NCBI RefSeq assembly: GCF_003286415.2
Contig: NZ_CP043450.1
Coordinates: 310,001 to 374,000 of the forward strand
Source: Mucilaginibacter rubeus
GTDB lineage: Bacteria > Bacteroidota > Bacteroidia > Sphingobacteriales > Sphingobacteriaceae
Reading direction: 5' to 3'
Length of the DNA stretch: 64,000 nucleotides
Program-made: the position numbers and the translations under genes
Notes under the pieces: model-generated
What the model was told of the DNA's origin: nothing
The model's input: only the letters and a program-made list of their open reading frames with translations
The model's database searches: none
Part shown: positions 7,907 to 17,316 of the stretch, piece after piece
Numbering within the stretch: the stretch's first letter is position 1
Layout of the letters: every line of letters begins with the position of its first letter

Positions 7907-9937
7907 ATGAACTCAACTCAAAATACATTGTTCCAGGGCGATCAGATGAGGGATGCTTTAAAACAGTCCTTCATTAAATTAAACCCACGCGTCCTGTTCC
8001 GTAACCCGGTGATGTTCACCGTAGAGATTGGTACGGTTGTAATGCTTATTGTAAGCCTGTTTTCGCTTACCAATAAAGGCCAGGGTAGCTTTGGTTACAA
8101 CTTTACCGTGTTTATCATATTATTACTAACCGTATTGTTTGCCAACTTTGCCGAGGCCATTGCCGAAGCACGTGGTAAGGCGCAAGCCGAAAGCTTGCGT
8201 AAAACCCGCGAAGAAACACCCGCCCGTTTACTGGTTAACGGTAAAGAAGAAAAGGTGATGTCGTCACAACTTAAAAAAGGCGACGTGTTTATTTGCGAAA
8301 CAGGTGACAACATCCCTACCGACGGCGAGATCATTGAGGGTATCGCTACCATCGATGAATCGGCCATTACCGGTGAATCTGCCCCGGTGATCCGCGAGGC
8401 AGGTGGTGATAAATCATCGGTTACAGGTGGTACCAAGGTACTATCCGACAGGATAAAAGTGATGGTAACTACCCAGCCTGGTGAAAGCTTCCTGGATAAA
8501 ATGATCGCGCTGGTAGAAGGTGCATCGCGCCAGAAAACCCCTAACGAGATTGCCCTGACCATTTTGCTGGCAGGTTTTACATTAATCTTCGTGATTGTAT
8601 GCGTTACCCTGAAGCCTTTCGGCGATTACTCTAATACGCCCATCACTATAGCCGCCTTTATATCGTTGTTTGTTTGTTTGATCCCTACCACTATCGGTGG
8701 CCTTTTATCGGCCATCGGTATTGCCGGGATGGACAGGGCTTTGCGTGCCAACGTGATCACCAAAAGCGGTAAAGCTGTTGAAACCGCGGGCGACTTAGAT
8801 ACTTTGCTACTGGATAAAACCGGTACCATTACCATTGGTAACCGTAAAGCCACCAACTTTTGGCCTGCAAGCGGTGTAGATGAACAGGAGTTTGTAATGG
8901 CCTGTGTATTGAGTTCTTTAGCTGATGAAACCCCCGAAGGTAAATCGATAGTGGAACTTGCTGAAGTGGGCGCTCATAAATTGAAAATTCATGCCCCTGC
9001 CGATTCGGTATTCATCAAGTTTACGGCCGAAACCCGTTCAAGCGGTTTGGATACCCCGGATGGTTTGCGAATCCGTAAAGGTGCTTTCGACTCTATCCGT
9101 AACATGGCCCTGAAAGCCGGTAACCCATTTCCTGCCGATGTGGAAGAGCAGGTGAAAAAAATCTCATCAAACGGTGGTACCCCATTGGTGGTTGCAAAAA
9201 ACGAGAAGATCATGGGCGTTATCGAATTGCAGGATATCATCAAAACCGGCATTGCCGAACGTTTTGAGCGCCTCCGTAAAATGGGTGTTAAAACGGTGAT
9301 GGTGACCGGTGATAACCCGCTTACCGCCAAGTTTATTGCCGAAAAGGCCGGTGTAGATGATTTTATTGCCGAGGCTAAGCCGGAGGATAAAATGAACTAC
9401 ATTAAAAAAGAACAGCAGGGCGGTAAACTGGTAGCCATGATGGGCGACGGTACAAACGATGCCCCCGCGCTGGCCCAGGCCGATGTTGGCGTAGCCATGA
9501 ACAGCGGTACACAAGCCGCCAAAGAAGCCGGTAACATGGTTGACCTTGATAACGACCCCACCAAGCTGATTGAGATCGTGGAGATAGGTAAACAGTTATT
9601 AATGACCCGTGGTACGCTCACCACTTTCAGTATCGCTAACGATGTGGCCAAATACTTCGCCATTGTACCGGCCTTGTTTATGGTGTCTATGCCGGCTTTA
9701 AAGGCGCTGAACATTATGGATCTGCACAGTCCGCAATCGGCTATACTTTCGGCGGTAATATTTAATGCTATTATTATTCCATTGTTGATACCGCTGGCAT
9801 TGCGTGGTGTGGAATACAAGCCGATTGGTGCAAGCGCCCTGTTACGCCGTAACCTGCTTATTTATGGCTTAGGCGGTATAATTATACCTTTTATAGGCAT
9901 TAAATTAATTGATTTAGCTGTTTCATTATTCATATAA
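7907..9937 (+). CDS. kdpB: Potassium-transporting ATPase subunit B (P-type ATPase)
   Basis: The 676-residue protein is the catalytic P-type subunit that drives K+ uptake with ATP. Visible motifs are TGES at 155-158 (the Ser is the inhibitory phosphorylation site in E. coli KdpB), the phospho-acceptor D303 in DKTGTIT, the nucleotide-binding KGAFDSI region, and the hinge [19 protein letters not shown] (near 500). Length and motif order are standard for KdpB. Confidence 0.98.
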   Translation: MNSTQNTLFQGDQMRDALKQSFIKLNPRVLFRNPVMFTVEIGTVVMLIVSLFSLTNKGQGSFGYNFTVFIILLLTVLFANFAEAIAEARGKAQAESLRKTREETPARLLVNGKEEKVMSSQLKKGDVFICETGDNIPTDGEIIEGIATIDESAITGESAPVIREAGGDKSSVTGGTKVLSDRIKVMVTTQPGESFLDKMIALVEGASRQKTPNEIALTILLAGFTLIFVIVCVTLKPFGDYSNTPITIAAFISLFVCLIPTTIGGLLSAIGIAGMDRALRANVITKSGKAVETAGDLDTLLLDKTGTITIGNRKATNFWPASGVDEQEFVMACVLSSLADETPEGKSIVELAEVGAHKLKIHAPADSVFIKFTAETRSSGLDTPDGLRIRKGAFDSIRNMALKAGNPFPADVEEQVKKISSNGGTPLVVAKNEKIMGVIELQDIIKTGIAERFERLRKMGVKTVMVTGDNPLTAKFIAEKAGVDDFIAEAKPEDKMNYIKKEQQGGKLVAMMGDGTNDAPALAQADVGVAMNSGTQAAKEAGNMVDLDNDPTKLIEIVEIGKQLLMTRGTLTTFSIANDVAKYFAIVPALFMVSMPALKALNIMDLHSPQSAILSAVIFNAIIIPLLIPLALRGVEYKPIGASALLRRNLLIYGLGGIIIPFIGIKLIDLAVSLFI

Positions 9938-9941
9938 AAAA

Positions 9942-10027
9942 ATGAGCCGGGGACGTGGGGTATGGATTTAGGGCGACAGATAAGCTTTAACTACCATCCG
10001 TCACAAACCCCACGTTTCCAAACTCAT
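9942..10027. repeat. Imperfect palindrome between kdpB and kdpC
   Basis: GAGCCGGGGACGTGGGGT near 9944-9961 faces ACCCCACGTTTCCAAACTC near 10006-10024, giving an imperfect stem that fills almost all of the 109-nt intergenic gap. It matches none of the other families closely. Confidence 0.55.
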
Positions 10028-10046
10028 CTCTAAAAAATTAAATAAA

Positions 10047-10613
10047 ATGAAAACATATTTGTTGCCATCCATCAAGCTAACTTTAATACTCATTGTATTA
10101 ACAGCGGGCATATTTCCTTTAGCTATAGCCGGTATAGGTAAATTTACTCCGGGCAAAGGTGATGGTGAAACCATTACTTACAAAGGCCGCGTAGTTGGTT
10201 ATGCCAACATCGGTCAAAAATTCACTAAAGATGAATATTTCTGGGGCCGCCCCTCTGCGGTTGATTATAATGCTGCCGGTTCAGGAGGTTCAAACAAAGG
10301 CCCGTCAAATCCTGATTATTTGAAACAGGTTGAAGGCCGTATCGACGATTTTATGAAACACAACCCTGGCGTAACCCGCTCACAGATCCCTGCCGAACTG
10401 GTTACCGCATCCGGTAGTGGCCTGGACCCTGATCTTTCACCGGTCGGTGCAAAAGTTCAGGTAGCGCGCGTAGCTAAAGTTCGCGGTCTTTCTGCTGATG
10501 CTGTAAACAAACTGGTTGATGAACATACCGAAGGCCCGTGGTTAGGTATGTTTGGCCCTGCTAAAGTGAATGTATTGAAGCTGAATGTGGCTTTGGATGG
10601 TTTGAAGAAATAG
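10047..10613 (+). CDS. kdpC: Potassium-transporting ATPase subunit C
   Basis: The 188-residue protein has one N-terminal membrane helix (about residues 8-30) and a periplasmic domain. Family motifs are visible: YFWGRPSAVDYNAAGSGGSNKGPSNP, SGSGLDPDLSP and the C-terminal LGMFGPAKVNVLKLNVAL. KdpC is the accessory subunit that helps assembly and K+ binding in KdpFABC. It is the last transporter gene; 393 nt of repeats separate it from the sensor genes. Confidence 0.97.
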   Translation: MKTYLLPSIKLTLILIVLTAGIFPLAIAGIGKFTPGKGDGETITYKGRVVGYANIGQKFTKDEYFWGRPSAVDYNAAGSGGSNKGPSNPDYLKQVEGRIDDFMKHNPGVTRSQIPAELVTASGSGLDPDLSPVGAKVQVARVAKVRGLSADAVNKLVDEHTEGPWLGMFGPAKVNVLKLNVALDGLKK

Positions 10614-10625
10614 AAATATAAACTA

Positions 10626-10790
10626 TGTCATTGCGAGGAGGAACGACGAAGCAATCGCACGGAAGCAAAGCCGCCGATGCCGTTGTTGGTGTTGTCACCA
10701 ACAACCACGAGACAAGGTAACCAGCAAGGAAACTGAAAGGCGGAGAGTTGTTGGTGACAACACCAACAACGGCGGGGGGCCTCAGGATGA
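10626..10790. repeat. Family A element carrying an inner 26-bp palindrome
   Basis: The left end is family A (TGTCATTGCGAGGAGGAACG), the right end CTCAGGATGACA is degenerate. Inside, CCGTTGTTGGTGTTGTCACC plus AACAAC (10680-10705) is repeated inverted and perfectly at 10747-10772. Each arm is itself a small palindrome (GTTGGTG..CACCAAC). Confidence 0.8.
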
Positions 10791-10846
10791 CAAAAGGAAT
10801 AATAACTAATAAATAACAATACCAATAAATTAAATGCGCCGGGACT

Positions 10847-10953
10847 GTGCGATTCCCCTCTTGAGAGGGGCGGAGGGGTGTGTTATTCGTCACGCGATGA
10901 AACACACCCCTGCAACCGCACCATTCCAGTGCTCCCCTTCTCAAGAGGGGAAT
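10847..10953. repeat. Palindromic repeat, family C, before kdpD
   Basis: It has the same architecture as 7787-7891: GTGCGATTCCCCTCTTGAGA at the left and CTCCCCTTCTCAAGAGGGGA at the right, with GGGGTGTGTT and AACACACCCC inside. It ends about 53 nt before the kdpD start. Confidence 0.85.
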
Positions 10954-11006
10954 TGAAAAATAAAATTGATAAATTTAAAAGTCTCCCTTTTTAAAGGGTT
11001 TGCCTT

Positions 11007-12137
11007 ATGAACGAAGATACCAAAGAGCAGTCGGTTGAGCATTTTCTGGAGCTGATTAAAAAATCGCGCCGGGGAAAGTTTAAGGTATACATTGGCATGA
11101 GCGCGGGTGTGGGTAAAACCTACCGGATGCTGCAGGAGGCTCAGACCCTGTTGCGCAATGGTATCGACGTGAAAATTGGTTACATCGAAACCCATAACCG
11201 GAAAGAGACCCATGCCCTTCTTGAAGGTTTACCGGTAATTCCCCGGCGTAAGTTGTTTTACAAAGGGAAGGAGTTGGAGGAGATGGATTTAAAAGCCGTG
11301 ATCAGCTTACGGCCCGAGGTGGTTATAGTTGATGAACTTGCCCATACCAATATTGAAGGCAGCAGCAACGAAAAGCGCTGGCAGGATGTGATGGAGATCC
11401 TGAACGCTGGTATTAATGTGATCAGCGCGGTAAATATTCAGCATATGGAAAGCCTTAATGAGGAGGTGCAGCGGATAACCGGAGCTACCATCAATGAGCG
11501 GGTTCCGGATAAAGTGCTGCAACTGGCTGATGAGGTAGTAAACATCGATTTAACTGCCGATGAACTGATTGAGCGCCTGAAAGAAGGCAAGATATATGAT
11601 GAAAAAAAAATCCCTACCGCACTGAGTAATTTTTTCCAGGCGGAGCGGATATTGCAGTTACGTGAACTGGCCCTGCGCGAGGTGGCCCACCAGGTTGAGC
11701 GGAAGATTGACATTGAAGTGCCTAAAACCATTAAGTTGCGGCCGGAACTGTTTTTGGCCTGTATAAGCACCAATGATGAGTCGGCTAAGGTTATTATCCG
11801 TAAAACGGCAAGGTTGTCATCATATTATCGCTCAAAATGGTATTTGCTTTATGTGCAAACCTCGCGTGAGAGCAGCGATAAGATTAACTTAGCCGCTCAA
11901 AGGCACCTCATCAATAACATGAAGCTGGCCACGCAGCTGGGCGGTGAGGTGCTGAAAGTAAAAGACGATAATGTGGCCCGTACCATTTGGGAAACTGCCG
12001 AAAAATATGATATCACCACGATTTGCATTGGCAAGCCGAGGTTTAAATTTTACCAGCTTATTATGAAAACAGCCGTGTTTACACAGCTACTAAATAAAAT
12101 GTCCAAAACTGATATTGACCTTGTAATACTCTCATAG
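11007..12137 (+). CDS. kdpD: KdpD N-terminal sensor protein (KdpD domain plus USP domain), no kinase
   Basis: The 376-residue protein covers only the cytoplasmic N-terminal half of a classical KdpD. Residues about 24-230 are the KdpD domain, with the Walker A-like GMSAGVGKT (30-38) and DELAHTN (109-115). Residues about 250-376 are a UspA-like domain (LACISTNDES...). The membrane helices and kinase domains of E. coli KdpD (894 residues) are absent; a separate kinase follows after 2 nt. In E. coli this half binds ATP and c-di-AMP-type signals modulate the USP part in some species. It probably feeds the K+ status to the adjacent kinase. Confidence 0.9.
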   Translation: MNEDTKEQSVEHFLELIKKSRRGKFKVYIGMSAGVGKTYRMLQEAQTLLRNGIDVKIGYIETHNRKETHALLEGLPVIPRRKLFYKGKELEEMDLKAVISLRPEVVIVDELAHTNIEGSSNEKRWQDVMEILNAGINVISAVNIQHMESLNEEVQRITGATINERVPDKVLQLADEVVNIDLTADELIERLKEGKIYDEKKIPTALSNFFQAERILQLRELALREVAHQVERKIDIEVPKTIKLRPELFLACISTNDESAKVIIRKTARLSSYYRSKWYLLYVQTSRESSDKINLAAQRHLINNMKLATQLGGEVLKVKDDNVARTIWETAEKYDITTICIGKPRFKFYQLIMKTAVFTQLLNKMSKTDIDLVILS

Positions 12138-12139
12138 CC

Positions 12140-13861
12140 ATGACAATTAAAAATAAACTCCGGGCAGGGATAGGCTTCCTGTTTACACTGGCATTAATTT
12201 GCTGCGGAATGTCGATATACTTTCTTAATCAGCTCTCTTCTGACGCGGGTGCCATACTGAAAGATAACTACAAAAGTGTGCAATACGTTCAAAATGTACT
12301 GTCGACGATTGATTCGCACCCGGGAAAACTTACGCCTGAGCAAATCAAAGTCATTGATAAAAATATGGCCCTGCAAGACCGCAACGTAACCGAGGTTGGC
12401 GAGCGGCAATTTACCGATTCGGCAAGGCTCACTTTTGAAAAGCTGAAGGAAGCGGGCAACGACGAGCTTCAGGAAAGACAGTTAAGCTTAAGGTTTCGCC
12501 AGCACCTTTATAACGTTATGCGGGTTAACATGGATGCCATATCACGCAAAAACGATATTGCTAATGCTACTTCAAAACGTGGTTCGTTATTAGTTGCTTT
12601 TTTGGGTGCTTTCTTATTTCTGGTAGCCTTTAGCTTCGCGGTTAACTTCCCGGGTTACATTGCTAACCCTATCAAGGAACTTACGGCTCGAATCAAAGAA
12701 GTATCAAATAAAAATTATCATCAGCAGATCCATTTTGAATCTAACGACGAATTTGGGGAGCTGGGAGAGGCTTTTAATAACATGACCCGCAAGCTTGATG
12801 AATTTGAGAACAGTAACCTGGCAAGTATCCTGTTTGAGAAAAGACGGATAGAAACCATTATTAACTCTATGCAGGATGCCATTATCGGTTTGGATGAAAA
12901 GCAGGTGATCATATTTGCCAACCAGGTAGCCTGTAACCTGATAGGCATGAAGGCCAGTCAACTTAATGGCGAATATGCTCCAGATATTGCTTTGGAGAAT
13001 GACCTGATGCGCAAGCTGCTGGTGAACGATCAGGCGAAACTGCGCATCTTTGCCGATAATCATGAGGGTTTCTACTCGCGCGAATCATTATCGGTAAGCA
13101 GTAAGGATAAAGTGATAGGGAAGGTGATCATCCTGAAAAATATTACCGAATACCAGCAACTGGATGAGGCTAAAACCAATTTTATCGCAACCATATCGCA
13201 TGAACTAAAAACGCCGATATCATCTATAAAAATGAGCCTGAAACTACTGGAAGATGAGCGTATTGGCGATGTGAACCCCGAACAGCGCCAGTTGATTAGT
13301 AATATTGATGATGATACCCGCCGCTTGCTGCTCATTACGGGTGAACTGTTGGATATGGCCCAGGTTGAAACCGGTAAGCTGCAACTCAACTTCGGCAGTA
13401 CGCACCCGCAAAATATTGTGGATTATGCTGTAAAGGCAATTAAGTTTATCGCTGATCAAAAGCATGTGGAGATCAAAGTAAAATGCGATGAAAGTTTGCC
13501 TAAAGTACATGCCGACCTGGATAAAACTACCTGGGTACTCATTAACCTGCTCTCAAACGCCATAAAATACAGTCACGAAAAATCGACCGTGGAACTGGTG
13601 GTTAAAAAGCATAAAAACGATGAAATAGAGTTTTCGGTAACAGACCACGGAAAGGGTATTGAAGATCAATATCTGCCCCGGTTGTTCGAGCGCTATTTTA
13701 AAGTGCCTAACACCACATCTGAGCAGGGCGGAACAGGTTTAGGCCTTGCCATTGCCAAAGATTTTATTGAGGCCCAGGCCGGCAAGATCAGTGTAGATAG
13801 TGAAATAGGATCGGGGAGTACGTTTTATTTTACGCTGAAGAGAGCGATAGCTGCGGCTTGA
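12140..13861 (+). CDS. Sensor histidine kinase with HAMP and PAS domains, paired with KdpD half
   Basis: The 573-residue membrane kinase has helix 1 (about 9-29), an extracytoplasmic four-helix-type sensor (30-147), helix 2 (about 148-170), HAMP (171-225), a PAS domain (about 233-335) and HisKA with H354 in FIATISHELKTPISS. The HATPase domain (about 455-573) carries NLLSNAIKYS, DHGKGI and GGTGLGLAIAK. It starts 2 nt after the KdpD-half stop, so the two are surely co-translated. It lacks the four-helix KdpD membrane domain. No response regulator follows; the NtrC-type regulator at 2708-4054 is the candidate partner. Confidence 0.92.
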   Translation: MTIKNKLRAGIGFLFTLALICCGMSIYFLNQLSSDAGAILKDNYKSVQYVQNVLSTIDSHPGKLTPEQIKVIDKNMALQDRNVTEVGERQFTDSARLTFEKLKEAGNDELQERQLSLRFRQHLYNVMRVNMDAISRKNDIANATSKRGSLLVAFLGAFLFLVAFSFAVNFPGYIANPIKELTARIKEVSNKNYHQQIHFESNDEFGELGEAFNNMTRKLDEFENSNLASILFEKRRIETIINSMQDAIIGLDEKQVIIFANQVACNLIGMKASQLNGEYAPDIALENDLMRKLLVNDQAKLRIFADNHEGFYSRESLSVSSKDKVIGKVIILKNITEYQQLDEAKTNFIATISHELKTPISSIKMSLKLLEDERIGDVNPEQRQLISNIDDDTRRLLLITGELLDMAQVETGKLQLNFGSTHPQNIVDYAVKAIKFIADQKHVEIKVKCDESLPKVHADLDKTTWVLINLLSNAIKYSHEKSTVELVVKKHKNDEIEFSVTDHGKGIEDQYLPRLFERYFKVPNTTSEQGGTGLGLAIAKDFIEAQAGKISVDSEIGSGSTFYFTLKRAIAAA

Positions 13862-13940
13862 TTTGTATCCGGTCGTGGGGACACGACCTTGGGGTGAGTG
13901 TATTCACAACCGCTGTCCCTTATTTAATTTAATTTTTCCC

Positions 13941-13969
13941 GGTGGTTGTGTCCTCACAACCGCCTTTTT
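13941..13969 (+). terminator. Probable terminator of the kdp operon
   Basis: GGTGGTTGTG-TCCT-CACAACCGCC forms a 10-bp stem with one G-U pair and is followed by TTTTTA. A second small hairpin, GGTCGTG-GGGA-CACGACC, lies just after the kinase stop at 13871-13888. Confidence 0.6.
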
Positions 13970-14022
13970 ATTTAAATTCAATTTTATTCCTTCCATCAAG
14001 CCTAATCCATTATTTTTAGGCC

Positions 14023-14583
14023 ATGCATCACCCTGAAGATAATCCCTGGAAAATAACCTCCGAACAAAATATTTATGATAATCCCTGGATCAATGTTACC
14101 GAATACCAGGTTATTAATCCCGCCGGTAATCCCGGTATTTATGGCAAGGTTCATTATAAAAATTTAGCTATAGGCGTTTTACCTTTAGATGAAGAGCTGA
14201 ACACTTACCTTGTGGGGCAGTACCGTTTTCCGTTGAACCAGTATAGCTGGGAAATGCCGGAAGGTGGTGGTCCGGAAGGTACTGATCCACTTGAATCGGC
14301 CAAACGAGAATTGCTGGAAGAAACAGGTTTAAAAGCGTCCCAATGGACAGAGATCCAACGCCTGCACCTCAGTAATTCGGTAAGTGACGAGTTGAGTATA
14401 TTATACCTGGCACGTGGTCTTGAACAATTTGAGGCCGAACCCGAGGAAACCGAGCAGCTTATCATAAAAAAAGTACCCTTTGCCGATATGTACCGCATGG
14501 TTTGTGATGGCGAAATTACCGATGCCATGACGGTTGCAGCGGTGCTCAAAGTACAGCTGCTCCTCACAGAAAACCGTTTGTAA
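14023..14583 (+). CDS. Nudix hydrolase
   Basis: The 186-residue protein resembles ADP-sugar pyrophosphatase-type Nudix enzymes, with an N-terminal strand-rich part (WKITSEQNIYDNPWINV) and a Nudix box around 81-102. The metal-binding core RELLEETGL (95-103) is intact, but the upstream Glu of the G-x5-E-x7-REUxEE pattern appears to be Thr87. It probably hydrolyses a nucleoside diphosphate linked to another moiety; the substrate is not evident. It is followed 39 nt later by plsC-like gene, possibly co-transcribed. Confidence 0.88.
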   Translation: MHHPEDNPWKITSEQNIYDNPWINVTEYQVINPAGNPGIYGKVHYKNLAIGVLPLDEELNTYLVGQYRFPLNQYSWEMPEGGGPEGTDPLESAKRELLEETGLKASQWTEIQRLHLSNSVSDELSILYLARGLEQFEAEPEETEQLIIKKVPFADMYRMVCDGEITDAMTVAAVLKVQLLLTENRL

Positions 14584-14622
14584 ATTACCGCTTTGTTTAA
14601 AAAAATATAACTTTGCCCACTG

Positions 14623-15354
14623 ATGAAAAAGTTATTAGGCTTTATTTTAACACCGCTAACCGCCATTGCATTTTCCTTGTGTTTAGTTATATTTCATCCT
14701 TTGCAGTGGATTAGTTTTCGTGTGTTTGGCTACACTGCGCATAAAAAGGTTGTTGATATACTAAACCTGTTCCTGTTAAGAACCTTTTATTTACTCGGCG
14801 ATACTGTAACTTTTATTAATGAGCAAAATTTACCGGTAGGCCGCCCTATTATATTTCTGGCCAATCACCAGAGTTTGCTTGATATCCCCCCACTCATCTA
14901 TTATCTGCGTAAATATCACGCCAAATTTGTTTCTAAGATTGAGCTTACCAAAAATATCCCTTCTATCAGCTATAACCTGAAACATGGGGGCGGTGCTAAT
15001 ATCGACAGAAAAGATCAGCGGCAAGCCATGACCGAATTAATGATGTTGGGCGCGCGGATGAAGGAAAATAATTGGTCGGCAGTAATATTTCCTGAGGGCA
15101 CCCGTTCAAAGGACGGTACGGTTAAACCATTTCACTCGGCAGGTATTGCCGCTATCCTAAAAAAATGTCCCGACGCCTTGCTTGTTCCAATTGCAATAAA
15201 TAATGCCTGGAAGGTTATGAAGTACGGCTACTTTCCTCTTAATACTTTTACCGCAGTAACCTGGACGGTGTTGGAGCCCATTGAACCCGGCAAAACTCCC
15301 GTAGCTGAACTGGTGCTTGAGGCTGAGAATCGGATTAAAACTGCGTTAGCTTGA
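14623..15354 (+). CDS. 1-acyl-glycerol-3-phosphate acyltransferase family (PlsC-like)
   Basis: The 243-residue protein has an N-terminal hydrophobic segment (about 7-35) and the PlsC domain. The H-x4-D catalytic motif is NHQSLLD (81-87) and the phosphate-binding motif is FPEGTRS (156-162); KHGGGANIDRKDQRQA also fits. These enzymes transfer an acyl chain to lysophosphatidic acid in phospholipid synthesis at the inner membrane face. Paralogues acylate other lipids, so the exact substrate is not certain. Confidence 0.9.
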   Translation: MKKLLGFILTPLTAIAFSLCLVIFHPLQWISFRVFGYTAHKKVVDILNLFLLRTFYLLGDTVTFINEQNLPVGRPIIFLANHQSLLDIPPLIYYLRKYHAKFVSKIELTKNIPSISYNLKHGGGANIDRKDQRQAMTELMMLGARMKENNWSAVIFPEGTRSKDGTVKPFHSAGIAAILKKCPDALLVPIAINNAWKVMKYGYFPLNTFTAVTWTVLEPIEPGKTPVAELVLEAENRIKTALA

Positions 15355-15368
15355 TTTAAATAAAAACC

Positions 15369-15436
15369 ATGTCATTGTGGCAATCGCACAGAGCGGTCGC
15401 GCCTCCGTGCGATTGCTTCGTGCCTCGCAATGACAT
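15369..15436. repeat. Short palindrome, family A
   Basis: ATGTCATTG and CAATGACAT form the ends, with GGCAATCGCAC and GTGCGATTGC inside; a compact family A copy lying between convergently transcribed plsC-like and cupin genes, where it could also act as a terminator. Confidence 0.8.
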
Positions 15437-15472
15437 GTTGGTTATGGGTTTAATATCAATAGCTTGTTAAAA

Positions 15473-15868
15473 CTAACCCTTGTAGCTTTCCTCGCTCACT
15501 TGCTCCATCCAGTCAACCGGCGAACCGTTTAATTTTTCCTGTATGGCTATGTGGCTCATGGCTGTGGTATCGGTGGCTCCATGCCAATGCTTTTCGTTCG
15601 GCAGGAAATAAACTACATCTCCCTGGTAAATATTTTGTTTGGCATCGCCTTCGCGCTGTACCCAGCCCGCGCCGGCAGTAACAATTAATGTTTGCCCAAA
15701 TGGATGGGTATGCCAGGCCGTACGGGCACCCGGTTCAAAGGTAACCAAGGCCATAGCCACGCGTGAAGGTTCTGGCGGGCTCATCAGCGGATCGATACGT
15801 ACTGAACCGGTAAAATATTCGGCCGGGCCTTTGCCTGATGCCTGCGAGCCGTTTCGTTTAATTTCCAT
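15473..15868 (-). CDS. Cupin domain protein
   Basis: The 131-residue single-domain cupin has metal-binding motif 1 as [20 protein letters not shown], with two His and Gln in the expected places, and motif 2 as [16 protein letters not shown]. It is similar to small (R)-mandelonitrile lyase/carboxymuconolactone-associated cupins, but no reaction can be assigned. I chose the ATG at 15868 (MEIKRNGSQ) since an upstream ATG at 16033 would add 55 residues unlike a cupin and overlap the opposite gene's promoter. Confidence 0.88.
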   Translation of the reverse strand: MEIKRNGSQASGKGPAEYFTGSVRIDPLMSPPEPSRVAMALVTFEPGARTAWHTHPFGQTLIVTAGAGWVQREGDAKQNIYQGDVVYFLPNEKHWHGATDTTAMSHIAIQEKLNGSPVDWMEQVSEESYKG

Positions 15869-16044
15869 AGTGTTGTTTATATAGTTGTTGTTAAACAGAT
15901 CAAAATTACAGCTTATGATTTTGTTTGCCGGGCTAAACAGTGATAATGGTAAATAAAACAGTAATTGGTATAATATAGTGCATGAAAAATATCGGCATAT
16001 TTGAATATACATCCTTGCTACCCATTTATTCAAACCAACTCAAA

Positions 16045-16449
16045 ATGAAACAAATAAACATCAAGGCATTGCTGCTAATCATATTGGTATTTTTAATTAT
16101 GATATTTACTAATCAAAATGCTTCGGCCCAGCAAGGTGACAAGGTTGTGCACATTGCCAAATTACAAATAGACCCTGCCCAGCTTGATAATTATAAAGTT
16201 TTCCTGAAGGAGCAAATTGAAACCGCGGTACGTGTTGAACCCGGCGTTTTGACCCTGCATGCTGTAGCAGACAAGGATAATCCGGCTCATATTACTGTTT
16301 TCGAAATATATGCCGATACCACGGCCTACAAAGCTCATTTGCAAACGCCACATTTTAAAAAATACAAAATCGGAACTAAGGATATGGTAAAATCACTTGA
16401 GCTGATTGTTGTTGTGCCGCTTGAACTACAGGCGAAGGGAAAGCTGTAG
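16045..16449 (+). CDS. Secreted antibiotic-biosynthesis-monooxygenase (ABM) family protein
   Basis: The 134-residue protein has a signal peptide (about 1-28, ending NASAQ) and then one ABM/YgiN-like ferredoxin-fold domain. The segment VVHIAKLQIDPAQLDNYKVF and EPGVLTLHAVADKDNP...VFEIYADTTAYKAHLQTPHF matches the dimeric alpha-beta barrel family. Relatives act as quinol monooxygenases, heme-degrading enzymes or have no known role. I chose ATG 16045 because the 21 codons upstream do not belong to the signal peptide. Divergent from the cupin gene. Confidence 0.82.
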   Translation: MKQINIKALLLIILVFLIMIFTNQNASAQQGDKVVHIAKLQIDPAQLDNYKVFLKEQIETAVRVEPGVLTLHAVADKDNPAHITVFEIYADTTAYKAHLQTPHFKKYKIGTKDMVKSLELIVVVPLELQAKGKL

Positions 16450-16480
16450 GCGGTTCTATTAACGACTTCAAACAGTGACT

Positions 16481-16615
16481 TCCCGCCGCCGCTCGCGTCC
16501 TCGCGAGTGGCAACTATTCCCAGGCCTCAGGCCTGCTACTCCAGCTTCGGCGCCCAGAGGCCGCTTAATAGTCGACACTCGGCCGGAGCCGAGCGTCAGC
16601 GCTGGGTACTATTCA
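16481..16615. repeat. Dispersed palindrome, family D (uninterrupted target-type copy)
   Basis: The element begins GCCGCCGCTCGCGTCC-TCGCGAGTGGC and contains AACTATTCCCAGGCCT and AGGCCGCTTAATAGTCGACA, ending in the palindrome ACTCGGC-CGGA-GCCGAGCG (16578-16596) and GTCAGCGCTGGGTACT. The last part is the uninterrupted form of the site that carries the IS at 4130. Just downstream (16618-16650) CTTTCGCCTTT is tandemly repeated. The remaining gap to 16783 is AT-rich leader. Confidence 0.8.
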
Positions 16616-16783
16616 CCTTTCGCCTTTTACCTTTCGCCTTTCACCTGAAAATCCCCAACTTGTTAACAATCAGATAAATGTTAACAAATAAATCACATGT
16701 TATTTACGTTAATATGAAAGCTAATCGCTTATTTTTATAGACCCATAAAAAAGGTCGCCTAAAATTTACCTAAAATAATTTTT

Positions 16784-17257
16784 ATGACCTGGAGAAAATT
16801 CAGCGGCGAAGTAATCCAATCGCCCATTATGGAAGAGGTTGAAAAGGCAATTGAACGCGAAGCCCTCCTTGGTAACAAACTCAAAGTATGTATCGGCACC
16901 GACTCTCAAGTTAAGGGATCTATTACAGATTTCGCGACGGTGATCGTATTTCTGCGCGAAAAACGTGGTGCCTTTATGTTCATCCATCAGGAACGCACAT
17001 CGCAAAAAATGAGCATCAAAGAAAGGATGCTGAGCGAAGTGCAGAAATCAATTGACATAGCTTACAAGCTTTGCGATTTGCTTGACCTGTACGATGTAGA
17101 CCTTGAGGTACATGCCGACATTAACACCAATCCGATGTTTAAAAGTAACGCGGCCCTGCACGAGGCTATGGGTTACATCCTGAGCATGGGTTTTGTGTTT
17201 AAGGCTAAACCCGAGGCTTTTGCAAGTTCATACTGCGCCAACAAAATAGTGCAGTAA
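16784..17257 (+). CDS. RNase H-like YkuK family protein (DUF458)
   Basis: The 157-residue protein matches the YkuK/DUF458 family of predicted RNase H-like fold proteins. Acidic residues sit at expected places: VCIGTDSQVKG (about 35-45), ERMLSEVQKS and VDLEVHADINTNP; the final YCANKIVQ is typical. The biochemical role is not established. It stands alone with a long AT-rich leader. Confidence 0.85.
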   Translation: MTWRKFSGEVIQSPIMEEVEKAIEREALLGNKLKVCIGTDSQVKGSITDFATVIVFLREKRGAFMFIHQERTSQKMSIKERMLSEVQKSIDIAYKLCDLLDLYDVDLEVHADINTNPMFKSNAALHEAMGYILSMGFVFKAKPEAFASSYCANKIVQ

Positions 17258-17316
17258 ATTTGCCAAACTAAAAGCGGTGTATCTATATTTGATATTTAAA
17301 CATATCAGATATACCT

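Noticed and set aside
8095..9819. Several antisense ORFs over kdpB
   Set aside because: They are shadows of the kdpB frame, with compositions typical of reverse-complemented coding sequence.
11007..13861. A frameshifted full-length kdpD
   Set aside because: The kinase has its own start, its own two helices and extracytoplasmic domain, and no KdpD four-helix membrane domain; the KdpD half ends cleanly.
15869..16033. An N-terminal extension of the cupin
   Set aside because: The 55 extra residues do not resemble a cupin or a good signal peptide and run across the promoter of the opposite gene.
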